Assembly: GCA_003218395.1 (NCBI GenBank)
Contig: QHNJ01000018.1
Span: forward strand, 1-56,712
Direction: 5' to 3'
DNA: 56,712 nucleotides
From: Verrucomicrobiota bacterium
GTDB lineage: Bacteria > Verrucomicrobiota > Verrucomicrobiia > Chthoniobacterales > UBA10450
Positions 1 through 6,969 of the stretch are shown one piece after another (positions within the stretch are counted from its first letter, which is position 1; each line of letters opens with the position of its first letter). Under the pieces are notes generated by a model. It was not told the origin of the DNA. It did not search any database and worked only from the letters and a program-made list of their open reading frames with translations. Position numbers and translations under genes: made by a program.

Positions 1-1404
1 CCACTGAAGGCGGGTAGTGGTATCGGTGTTCAATTTGACTGGCGCGCCAAAGGTCTGCCCCTTGTCGGTAGAGCGGATGTAAAAGACGTCGCCCGGGTCG
101 GCGCCGGCGCCGTGCTGGGCATAGACTAAGCTAACTACGCCGTTTAGCGCCGCAGGCTCGCCCCAGCCCATGTGCCGCCAGTAGCCAGTGAAGCCAAGGT
201 TGCTATCGGGATACATACAGACGAAGTAAGTGTTCGCGCCGCAATTGACACGGCCGGGAGGGGCGAAGTTGGGGCCGGTGTAGGTATTGGTCCAAGTGTT
301 GCCGCCGTCGGTGGAGCGGTAGATTTTGTTGGAACGGGGGCCAGCGAGGCCGCCATTCGGCCCTTCGTTCATGGCTGCGACGTACACGTCGCCTGTCGCC
401 AGGTCGCCGGTGATCTGAACGTCGCGGAAGAAGGTGGTGCTCAGCTGTCGCTCGTTGGTCCAGGTGAGACCGTTGTCAGTGGAGTAGCGGACGAAGAGGG
501 CACCTCCTCCAACATTGAAGTTGTTCCATGAAACGTACATGCGCCCAAAGAAGAGACTACTCGGGTTGTTATCGGCCCAGCCAGACTCTCGGTCATCTGG
601 GGCAAAGATGTTGTTGTTATTGTGAACGCAGAAATGGGTCCAGCTATTCGGGTCCGAGGGATTGGTGGACTTGTACCCGCCGAGGCCAGCAGCCGAGCAG
701 CCGGTGTCGAGCCAGACGGTGAACCAAGTGCCGGTTGGGCGGTTGTACAGAACAACGGGGTCGCCTTCAGTTCCATCGAAGGGGCTTTGACCGTTCCCCT
801 TAGTGAGGCGAGTGAAGGTGGTGCCGCCATCGGTGGAGACCGATGCGCCAGAGATGTTGATGGGGTTGGCCAAGCGGCCTCGTGAGTCGTTGTAGGCGAC
901 GACTATCTGGTTGGGGTCATCTGGGTTAGTCGTAGCGTATGTCTCCGACTGGGTAATATTTGTGCCCGAGTCGGTTTGCGGGCTGATCAGGTCGACGTCA
1001 GTGGTGCCAAATGTCAGGGGCGGTGGCAGCAGCTTTTGGATAAACTGGGAGAACGTGCCGGAAGGGGAAGCTGAACCTCCCTGTGTCTCGCCGCACGCAA
1101 TCATGATGAGTCCGGCGCGGAGGTTTTCTTGCTTATCGATGCCCAGCTCATAAATTTTGGAACAGTCAAATCCATTAGGGACGAGGGGGTCCGTGGAATT
1201 GGTGATAATGCGCGGCTTCTGCTGCGCTTGTGCGGAGTTGGCAGTAACTGCGGAGAACGTGCCAAGGCCTGCCAGCGCCAGAAAGACGCCGGCCAGGACT
1301 ATAAACAGGCCGATTAAGAGACGGAGATTAAAGAACCCGCCTTCGCCGAGGCTACGGCGGGCAGGTGCGGATTGTGAAGCTGTCGTTTTTTTCATAGGTT
1401 TCAT
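1..1404 (-). CDS. Secreted Asp-box (BNR/sialidase-like) repeat protein, C-terminus beyond window
   Basis: The minus-strand frame is open from an ATG at 1404 to the window edge (468 codons, no stop), so the gene is partial. Residues about 24-46 form one hydrophobic segment (LRLLIGLFIVLAGVFLALAG) ending near an AQAQ stretch, which looks like a signal peptide or membrane anchor. Four Asp-box motifs of the form S-x-D-x-G-x-T-W/F are readable: STDGGTTF (about residue 190), STDNGLTW (308), STDGGNTW (364) and STDKGQTF (445). Asp boxes mark beta-propeller blades of the sialidase/sortilin type. No catalytic sialidase residues were identified, so this is called only an exported beta-propeller protein. 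A second ATG lies three codons in, at 1395. The substrate is unknown. Confidence 0.85.
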   Translation of the reverse strand, partial: MKPMKKTTASQSAPARRSLGEGGFFNLRLLIGLFIVLAGVFLALAGLGTFSAVTANSAQAQQKPRIITNSTDPLVPNGFDCSKIYELGIDKQENLRAGLIMIACGETQGGSASPSGTFSQFIQKLLPPPLTFGTTDVDLISPQTDSGTNITQSETYATTNPDDPNQIVVAYNDSRGRLANPINISGASVSTDGGTTFTRLTKGNGQSPFDGTEGDPVVLYNRPTGTWFTVWLDTGCSAAGLGGYKSTNPSDPNSWTHFCVHNNNNIFAPDDRESGWADNNPSSLFFGRMYVSWNNFNVGGGALFVRYSTDNGLTWTNERQLSTTFFRDVQITGDLATGDVYVAAMNEGPNGGLAGPRSNKIYRSTDGGNTWTNTYTGPNFAPPGRVNCGANTYFVCMYPDSNLGFTGYWRHMGWGEPAALNGVVSLVYAQHGAGADPGDVFYIRSTDKGQTFGAPVKLNTDTTTRLQW

Positions 1405-1463
1405 AGGAGATTTTCTCTATGTGGATGGATTCTGATGGAACGATCTGTCCGATGCCACACGGG

Positions 1464-1487
1464 AAAAGTAACACCGTTGTTACTTTT
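1464..1487. promoter_or_regulatory. Palindrome upstream of the Asp-box gene
   Basis: A perfect 10-bp inverted repeat, AAAAGTAACA and TGTTACTTTT with a CCGT centre, lies about 60 bp upstream of the Asp-box gene start. A second GTTAC...GTAAC pair sits at 1561-1576. This could be a regulator binding site or a short hairpin. The rest of the 1405-1721 spacer shows no convincing gene. Confidence 0.4.
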
Positions 1488-1620
1488 GGCGGGCCGCTAC
1501 AAATCTTCGCCTGTTAATGGAGGTTATCGGAATGGTCAAGTCGATATCACGGTCTTTTTTGTTACAATTTCGTAACGTCGCCCCTGAGCGCACGCGCGCG
1601 GTCCTGCTCGCGGCTTGCGA

Positions 1621-1659
1621 TAAAATTGGGAATCGCAAATCTGAAAACTTGTCCTGAGC
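1621..1659 (+). repeat. Direct repeat, copy 1 (before RES-Xre cassette)
   Basis: The core at 1631-1659 matches 2714-2742 at 26 of 29 positions in the same orientation. Similarity continues weakly about 10 bp to the left. It precedes the toxin-antitoxin promoter. Confidence 0.6.
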
Positions 1660-1721
1660 AACGTTGAATCGATTGCGAATTCTTATGCTCCGCCGTTCAA
1701 CGGGTGGAACGAAAGTTTTCA

Positions 1722-1761
1722 TTGACTTCGCTCAATTGATTCATTAGATTGTATCAATTGA
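1722..1761 (+). promoter_or_regulatory. RES-Xre promoter with twin TCAATTGA operator boxes
   Basis: TTGACT (1722-1727), a 17-bp spacer and TAGATT (1745-1750) form a good sigma-70-type promoter ahead of the antitoxin gene. Two copies of the palindrome TCAATTGA (1732-1739 and 1754-1761) start 22 bp apart, about two helical turns. One lies in the spacer and one just after the -10 box. Xre-type antitoxins usually repress their own operon, so these are the likely operator half-sites (inference). Confidence 0.6.
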
Positions 1762-1777
1762 ATCAGACACTCATTTT

Positions 1778-2194
1778 ATGAAAACAGCGACGCTCGAGAG
1801 GAAAACGGCTAGCGCGAAAGCAAAGCATCCCACCGAACTGATCCGACAGATTCAGAAGGGATTACCCTTCTCCGATCTGAAAGTTTTGCAGGGCAGCATC
1901 GACATGCCCTTTGAACAGCTCGCAGCAAAGCTTTCCATCTCGCGATCCACTTTGCAGCGGCGCAGAGCGGCCGGGCGATTGTCGCCGGATGAATCGGACA
2001 AGGTGCTCCGTTTTTCGCGACTACTTCGCCAAGCCGCAGACCTTTTCGGCGACATTGATAAGGGGCGGGCCTGGCTGAAACATCCGCAATACGGTCTCGG
2101 CGGCGCCGTTCCTTTGGACTATGCGGAAACAGAGATCGGCGCGCGCGAAGTTGAGAACTTGTTGGGTCGAATGAAGTACGGGGTCTATTCCTAA
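1778..2194 (+). CDS. Xre/MbcA/ParS-family antitoxin (DUF2384) of a RES-Xre pair
   Basis: This 138-residue protein has a helix-turn-helix-like middle (about residues 48-70, with KLSISRSTLQRRRAAGRLSP) and a C-terminal toxin-binding DUF2384 region. That region carries the family signature GRAWLKHPQYGLGGAVPLD followed by a conserved tail rich in Glu and Gly. It should bind and neutralise the RES toxin encoded 6 bp downstream and repress the shared promoter. The start is supported by the promoter about 30 bp upstream and by the family's usual length (about 130-150 residues). The pair looks intact. Confidence 0.93.
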   Translation: MKTATLERKTASAKAKHPTELIRQIQKGLPFSDLKVLQGSIDMPFEQLAAKLSISRSTLQRRRAAGRLSPDESDKVLRFSRLLRQAADLFGDIDKGRAWLKHPQYGLGGAVPLDYAETEIGAREVENLLGRMKYGVYS

Positions 2195-2200
2195 GACCCG

Positions 2201-2665
2201 ATGGCTTCGGCTTGGCGTATTGTTCTGGAAAGCGAAGCGGCTGCCGCTTTCTCTGGAGAAGGAGCGTGGCGCTACGGCGGACGCTGGAACTCCCGAAATG
2301 TCCGGGTCATATACGTCAGCGAACATCAATCGACCGCTGCGTTGGAAGTTTTCACTCATAACAAACCGTTTTCTCCCAATGAAAAATACAAAGCATTTCG
2401 TTTGGAATGGTCGGACAATCTCGCGGAAATTTTTCCGGTAAAGAAATTGCCTGCGAACTGGCGCGTTACGCCGCCACCGGCAGAAACGAAGGAAATTGGC
2501 GACCGCTGGGTTCAAGAGCGGCGTTCGGCCGTATTGGCTCTGCCGAGTGCCATCAGTCCCGCCGACACAAATTTCCTGTTAAATCCCGAACACCCAAATT
2601 TTCGACGCATCCGCATTCACCGGCCGATCGATTTCGCGTTCGATCCACGCCTCCACGGCCGCTGA
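2201..2665 (+). CDS. RES-domain toxin (predicted NAD+-degrading)
   Basis: This 154-residue protein matches the RES family: WRI near the N-terminus, then GGRWN with Arg28, IYVSEH with Tyr38, ALE with Glu49 and LPSA with Ser116. These are the Arg, Glu and Ser that name the domain. It ends with the NPEHP...FDPRL block typical of full-length members. Characterised RES toxins deplete cellular NAD+ and halt growth. All key residues are present, so the toxin should be active. It starts 6 bp after the antitoxin stop, consistent with coupled translation from the promoter near 1722. Confidence 0.93.
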   Translation: MASAWRIVLESEAAAAFSGEGAWRYGGRWNSRNVRVIYVSEHQSTAALEVFTHNKPFSPNEKYKAFRLEWSDNLAEIFPVKKLPANWRVTPPPAETKEIGDRWVQERRSAVLALPSAISPADTNFLLNPEHPNFRRIRIHRPIDFAFDPRLHGR

Positions 2666-2703
2666 TCAACGTCCGCTGAGAATCGGCTGCTACTGCCTTT
2701 GCC

Positions 2704-2742
2704 TTAAATCGGCAATCGAAAATCTAAAAACTTGTCATGAGC
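2704..2742 (+). repeat. Direct repeat, copy 2 (between RES-Xre and CPBP gene)
   Basis: The core at 2714-2742 repeats 1631-1659 with three mismatches, in the same orientation. It separates the toxin-antitoxin pair from the convergent CPBP protease gene. Confidence 0.6.
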
Positions 2743-2763
2743 TAGCAAAGCGAATAGGATGGA

Positions 2764-3492
2764 TCAAAATGCCGCCCAGCCAAGTGGCGGACCTTGGAAA
2801 TAAAATAGTACGAATCGGCTCGCATCGTAAACGCCATGGCCGATGATCGCCGGCCAAAGATTGCGGCCGGAAGCGAGGACTAGGAAGCCCATTAACATCC
2901 CGAGCGTGCCGGTGATCAACATGCCAAGAGGATTTTGGTAGGAATGCCCTGCTCCGAAAAGCGCCGCTTGCACGATGCAGGCAGCGATCCACGCGCCGCG
3001 ACTCGCGTCAAAAAGCATGGCCAGCCCTTGAAAGAGAAATCCTCGAAACATGAATTCCTCGTAAAAGCCGGCTCCGATCAGCGCATAGAAAACGCCATAC
3101 ACAGTCAGTTCGAGATTCCCCTGGACCGCCTTGAACCGGCTCAGATCGCGGCGGAATCCTGCTTTTTCGGAAAAATACATCGCCGCGAAAACAAGAGCGG
3201 CGGCGAGAAGGCTGATGATCACCGTCCGCCACCAGTTCTCGGGTCGTTTCAGCCCGATGTCTGCGAGCCTTTCCCCGCGCAGGCGAACCAGTAGCCATGC
3301 GACTGCGACAGCGGCAAATTGGGCAACTGCCGCGAACACAAATTGAGATTGAAGGCTTTGCGGGGTGTAAACAGCGCCGAAACCGATCGGCAAAACGATG
3401 CTGGCGATCACCAGCACGATGATGTCGATCAAATAACGAAACCGACGCAAGCCGCGCACCCTCTTCTCAGGCTGGACTTGATCTTCCGCCAT
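2764..3492 (-). CDS. CPBP-family intramembrane glutamic protease
   Basis: From the ATG at 3492 the protein has 242 residues; an upstream in-frame start at 3558 is only TTG and adds 22 residues without hydrophobic character. Several membrane segments are visible (about residues 21-45, 51-70, 90-107, 170-185, 190-208). The CPBP/CAAX-protease motifs are complete: EEFMFR (Glu145, Glu146, Arg150), FGAGH (His183) and a GHGVYD block (His219, Asp223). Family members cleave within membranes and act in processing, signalling or abortive-infection-like immunity. The substrate here is unknown. It lies convergently after the RES-Xre cassette. Confidence 0.9.
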   Translation of the reverse strand: MAEDQVQPEKRVRGLRRFRYLIDIIVLVIASIVLPIGFGAVYTPQSLQSQFVFAAVAQFAAVAVAWLLVRLRGERLADIGLKRPENWWRTVIISLLAAALVFAAMYFSEKAGFRRDLSRFKAVQGNLELTVYGVFYALIGAGFYEEFMFRGFLFQGLAMLFDASRGAWIAACIVQAALFGAGHSYQNPLGMLITGTLGMLMGFLVLASGRNLWPAIIGHGVYDASRFVLFYFQGPPLGWAAF

Positions 3493-3582
3493 CCTGAAAG
3501 AGTTAGACTTTCTGACCCAGGCTTGAACAGGAAATTTTGTGTCGCGATTCCCGCACAAGTTCGCGCGGAAAATCTGCTACAC

Positions 3583-3604
3583 TGAAATCGACAATCGAAA
3601 ATCT
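3583..3604 (+). repeat. Direct repeat, partial copy 3
   Basis: The segment matches the left part of the copy at 2704-2742 at about 20 of 22 positions. It places a repeat on the far side of the CPBP gene, just before the tRNA. Confidence 0.45.
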
Positions 3605-3661
3605 GATCTCTGGATTTTTGCCTTTCATCCTTCTAACTTCTTCCTTCTGACTTTCTGAAGC

Positions 3662-3733
3662 GTCCCCGTAGTTCAACGGACAGAACGGAGGTTTCCTAAA
3701 CCTTAAATGTGGGTTCGATTCCCGCCGGGGATA
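3662..3733 (+). tRNA. tRNA-Arg (anticodon CCT)
   Basis: The cloverleaf folds by eye. The acceptor GTCCCCG pairs with CGGGGAT. The D stem is GTTC/GAAC. The anticodon stem GAGGT/ACCTT has loop TTCCTAA, giving anticodon CCT. The T stem GTGGG/CCCGC has loop TTCGATT. The discriminator base is A, and CCA is not encoded. Confidence 0.95.
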
Positions 3734-3774
3734 ATTAACACAGCTATTTCTCAAACTCACCCCAATGCACGTGC

Positions 3775-3806
3775 GGCCATTTACCCCGCGTGAATAAGGG
3801 GTGGCC
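3775..3806. repeat. Interrupted inverted repeat between tRNA-Arg and the HEPN-like gene
   Basis: GGCCA...CCCC pairs with GGGG.TGGCC around a GCGTGAATAA loop. It could be a tRNA transcript terminator without a T-tract, or an operator for the next gene. No second copy of the tRNA 3' end (an att site) was seen nearby. Confidence 0.35.
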
Positions 3807-3861
3807 GAAATAGTTTGTAACATGCTGTATATGTCTCGTTGTCGGTAAGGGTGACCGGTAT

Positions 3862-4683
3862 ATGCCATCCGAACGTTTACATCCAGTGGTCAAAATCGAA
3901 CCCGCGACGCCCGCGATCATTCTCGATGGGTTGGAGACCTTGGAAGGACGATCTGGACAAGGTGTCCTCGTTGATCCACCGGGTGATGGCCCTGACAGGC
4001 TTCTAAACTGCGCGCTTCAGGAGGTCAACAACGCGATGCAGTCTGGATCCGAGGAGGACAAGAAGCATTATTGCGTGGATGCGGTTCTACATGCTCGCCG
4101 TGGTCTGGCTTGCCTCGTGGACTGGTATCTTGAGCGAGACCTTGCAACGCGCTGCAAGAATGCGCCGCGGACTACAAAGCAGAAGGTGAGATTCCTGATC
4201 ACGCGCGGCGTGATCGACGAGCTAACCTCTCGCGTGCTGGAGCGCGCGATTGAGAAGCGAAACAAAGCCGAGCATCGCTATGTATCGCCGATTCTGGAGG
4301 TGGCAGAAGATGTAGTCGAGCTTCTTCGTCGCACCGTCGCTGCGATTCGCACACAATCGTCACCAAAGTACGGGCCGTGGATTTTTGGCGGTTTTCTCCA
4401 TGCGTCGGGAGCTGGCAACAAAGGTCGCTATGCGGAGTTTCACGGTTGGTGCAAGCCACTGGTGGTTTTCTCCCGATTCGCACCGCAGCCATGGGTAGGA
4501 CTCGTGCTGCCAGAGAACAAGACGAAAGCCGTCATTTGTAGAGCGTCGCTCAAAGAGACGACGACCGACGAATTGGTTCAATTGCTTCTCCTCGCGGGGC
4601 GGAAGTTTGCCGCGCCATCGTCGTATGCGGACGCACAATCCTGTAAGTTACTCGCGTTAGAGGCACATTTGCATGATGCATGA
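3862..4683 (+). CDS. Unknown protein with a HEPN-like RNxxxH motif
   Basis: The protein has 273 residues and no family was recognised with certainty. Residues about 65-165 look all-helical and contain R-N-K-A-E-H (Arg133 to His138), the spacing of the RNxxxH motif of HEPN ribonucleases, with amphipathic helices on both sides (HARRGLACLVDWYLERDL before, EVAEDVVELLRRTVAAI after). Residues about 170-273 appear alpha/beta and are unassigned. There is no signal peptide or membrane segment. It starts about 130 bp after tRNA-Arg(CCT) and is followed by an AlbA_2-like gene on the same strand. HEPN proteins often cut RNA in defence or toxin-antitoxin systems. That role is inference, and a non-enzymatic HEPN fold is also possible. 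Confidence 0.8.
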   Translation: MPSERLHPVVKIEPATPAIILDGLETLEGRSGQGVLVDPPGDGPDRLLNCALQEVNNAMQSGSEEDKKHYCVDAVLHARRGLACLVDWYLERDLATRCKNAPRTTKQKVRFLITRGVIDELTSRVLERAIEKRNKAEHRYVSPILEVAEDVVELLRRTVAAIRTQSSPKYGPWIFGGFLHASGAGNKGRYAEFHGWCKPLVVFSRFAPQPWVGLVLPENKTKAVICRASLKETTTDELVQLLLLAGRKFAAPSSYADAQSCKLLALEAHLHDA

Positions 4684-4861
4684 TGCAAACGAGGTTTTTA
4701 ACTTAAGAACTGTTCCCACCTAGATTTTTTGGCTACACCTTCTTTGGGCAATGTCAAAAAGGGGTTCTTGTGCCTGTATCCAGTGCAGAGCCCCTGGAGC
4801 TAAAGATTAAGCTTGCACCTCGTACGGTCCCCAGTTCTTTTACGGTAGACGTAGTAAGGAA

Positions 4862-5470
4862 ATGGGGAGTTTACCGATACTAAAGACGAGTGACGATGTG
4901 GTTGCTGTAATCGAAACGGGCAACAGCCGAGAGTATCTCCATCTTAATCTCGAGCTAAAGGGAAAATGGGCACAGGATCATGGCGACAAAATCAGCGCGT
5001 TCGCCAATAAACTTGATCAACCTACAACATTTCTCGCGGTGGGCGTTTCGGATGACGGTACCGTCATGCAGCACGATGAAAACTGGGCCAAAAAAACTGA
5101 AGCTGTGGTTTCACACCACGTGAACCAGAATCTGGATCCGCAGCAGTCTTGCAAAGCGATATCTTGTAAAAAGACGAAAGACGGCTGGGTTGTTATATTG
5201 ACGATTCGGAATGCCGGAGAGGTGACGTACTGGGGCGGGTATGCCTATTGCGCATCGGGAACTACCACCAAGCGGATGGGACCGGCCGAAATATTGACGC
5301 TCAGGATTCAGCTGCCAGGCTTGATCGATTATAGCAAGCAGCATCACAAGTCGTTATACAATCAGGGACTGGTTCGTCGCTTTGTGGCAGAGGAAGCACG
5401 GGATCTCACTCAATGTTTTTTGCGCGTCTGTAGAGAAAAGTGCGCGAGCAATCGAATCAATGTGAGATGA
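4862..5470 (+). CDS. AlbA_2/Schlafen-like putative nucleic-acid-binding protein
   Basis: The protein has 202 residues. The start is supported by AAGGA five bases upstream of the ATG. Residues about 20-75 follow the AlbA_2 pattern: an N-terminal strand ending L-E-L-K-G, a helix with ISAFANKLD (compare I-x-A-F-A-N in the family) and then FLAVGVSDDGTV (compare I-G-V-x-D-D-G). The following residues, to about 140, alternate as strands. AlbA_2 domains bind nucleic acids and occur in transcription factors, Schlafen nucleases and defence genes. The C-terminal 60 residues are unassigned. The 178-bp gap from the HEPN-like gene holds no other gene, so the two may be co-transcribed, but this is not certain. 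Confidence 0.8.
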   Translation: MGSLPILKTSDDVVAVIETGNSREYLHLNLELKGKWAQDHGDKISAFANKLDQPTTFLAVGVSDDGTVMQHDENWAKKTEAVVSHHVNQNLDPQQSCKAISCKKTKDGWVVILTIRNAGEVTYWGGYAYCASGTTTKRMGPAEILTLRIQLPGLIDYSKQHHKSLYNQGLVRRFVAEEARDLTQCFLRVCREKCASNRINVR

Positions 5471-5686
5471 ACAGCCCCATGTCCAACCAGCGTTGCTGAG
5501 GTGATCGGCGATGATTTTCTACTATTCACGCGTAACCTAGTGCTCTCGAAGCAGTAGGCAACGGGGCCAAAATTGATTGGAATAATGCGCAACCCCCTTA
5601 TGTCAACGGGCGTTTAATTGGTTAAAGGGATTAAACAGAGGGCATGGAGGGCCATGTCTAACCTTGAAAGGAGAGGAATCGCAAAT

Positions 5687-6412
5687 ATGAAAGGGATTCT
5701 ATATTCAATATGCATTGGCAGTCTCGCTTTGGCGCTGACGGCGCAGGGCGAAGAAGTCAAGGGCGGTGCGAATGCCCGCGTAAAAGCGAAGGCGCGGCAC
5801 ACATCGAATGTGCACGCGACGACACCGGCAAATACACGCGCGGCGGTGAGCAGCGCGCGATCGCGCGGGAACGTGGCTGGCACGCGCTTTCATCAGCGCA
5901 GTTCCGTGACGCCGCAAACGAGTACGCGCGCGACTGTTAACAGGAACAATATGCCGACGAATCGCGTTCGCGCTCTTAATGAGCGTGAGCGAAACGTGAC
6001 CGTCAATCAGAACGCTAACCTGCGGAATCGCATAAGTTTTTCCCAGGCGGTGAGCCTGCATCGTCACGAATTTCATAACCGTGACTGGTGGAGACGGCAC
6101 TTCCAGGTCGTCATAATCAATAACAACGCTTTCTTCTTTGACGCCGGTTTTTGGTTTCCGGCGTGGGGCTATTTCCCCGGAGCGTATTATCCATATGACG
6201 GTCCGATCTACGGCTACAACGGTCTAACGCCGGATCAGGTGGTGGTGAACGTGCAACTGCAATTGCAACGGGACGGTTATTACGCCGGACCAATCGATGG
6301 CGTGCTCGGACCGATGACGCGACATTCAATTGCCGCCTTTCAGGCCGATCACGGATTGGCCGTTACCGCGGCAATCGATCAAACAACGGTCTCGACCCTT
6401 GGTCTAACATAA
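5687..6412 (+). CDS. Secreted peptidoglycan-binding-domain protein
   Basis: The ATG at 5687 (241 residues) is preferred over one 69 bp upstream. It begins a clear signal peptide (MKGILYSICIGSLALALTAQG) and has AGGAG upstream. The middle is basic and rich in Arg, Asn and Ala, apparently unstructured. A W/Y/F-rich segment follows (about 150-185). The last about 65 residues form a PG_binding_1 domain with the LQLQRDGYYAGPIDGVLGP signature and a final AIDQTTVSTLGL. The protein probably sits in the periplasm bound to the wall. No catalytic domain was found. A strong terminator follows, so this is a single-gene unit. Confidence 0.88.
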   Translation: MKGILYSICIGSLALALTAQGEEVKGGANARVKAKARHTSNVHATTPANTRAAVSSARSRGNVAGTRFHQRSSVTPQTSTRATVNRNNMPTNRVRALNERERNVTVNQNANLRNRISFSQAVSLHRHEFHNRDWWRRHFQVVIINNNAFFFDAGFWFPAWGYFPGAYYPYDGPIYGYNGLTPDQVVVNVQLQLQRDGYYAGPIDGVLGPMTRHSIAAFQADHGLAVTAAIDQTTVSTLGLT

Positions 6413-6431
6413 GACCGACAATGCATTCCGT

Positions 6432-6469
6432 GAGCCGCACGGTGAAATTCATCGTGCGGCTCTTTTTTT
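6432..6469 (+). terminator. Rho-independent terminator
   Basis: The stem GAGCCGCACG/CGTGCGGCTC (10 bp) with an 11-nt loop is followed by seven T residues. It lies 20 bp after the peptidoglycan-binding protein gene. Confidence 0.93.
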
Positions 6470-6582
6470 CACAACACAGTCTTGGCCCGACTTATCAAGG
6501 TGCGAAGCTTCCCTCAGGTGGGAAACCAGCGCTTATCTTGTCTCGTTCTCCGGATTTTCTAGCCAAACCAGCGCGATCTTCG

Positions 6583-6738
6583 TTATTTCTCGCTATCGAA
6601 TAAAATGAATTCGACGCGCCTGCCGTCGATGCTCACATATCGCGCCATCTCACCTGGCAGGTGAAAGGCTGTGTTGTTGCCATCAGTTCCGGTGTGACAA
6701 GCGGATCGACAGTCGGCGCTTGGCTGGTCATCGACACT
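6583..6738 (-). pseudogene. Possible gene remnant with a CxxCH motif
   Basis: Between 6470 and 6969 there is no complete gene. On the minus strand a 51-codon open stretch, bounded upstream by a TGA and lacking a start codon, reads C-R-S-A-C-H (codons 6711-6694), a c-type heme motif. It continues with FHLPGEMARYVSIDGRRVEF and ends at TAA 6583-6585. The composition looks protein-like, and the same frame upstream (ending in SEPADSLT) is also open. This may be a decayed cytochrome-like gene or a chance motif. Confidence 0.25.
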
Positions 6739-6969
6739 TCACGTCAAAGAATCTGCAGGCTCGCTCACGTTGATCTTGTCCTCGCGAGGCCGAAGATTTG
6801 TGTCACCTGGCGGGCAACTACGGCTACGGCAAGACAGGCAAAAGTAAGAAGGGTGAAGGAAAAATCCAGATGTCAGATTGCGGATCGGCCAACGCCGATT
6901 TGAACGGCTGAAACATTGTCCATCTTGGCTTCGCATCCGAAGCGATTCCTATAGTGGAGGGACGCGCAT

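Noticed and set aside
1480-1722. 80-codon minus-strand frame upstream of the RES-Xre cassette
   Set aside because: It covers the direct repeat and a palindrome-rich spacer, with no protein-like hydrophobic pattern.
3712-5617. Possible attachment site (second copy of the tRNA-Arg 3' end) bounding an integrated island
   Set aside because: No repeat of the GGGTTCGATTCCCGCCGGGG segment was found downstream to 5617, and no integrase gene is present.
6661-6903. 80-codon plus-strand frame before the YihY gene
   Set aside because: It has no start signal and mixed composition. The minus strand of the same stretch looks more protein-like.
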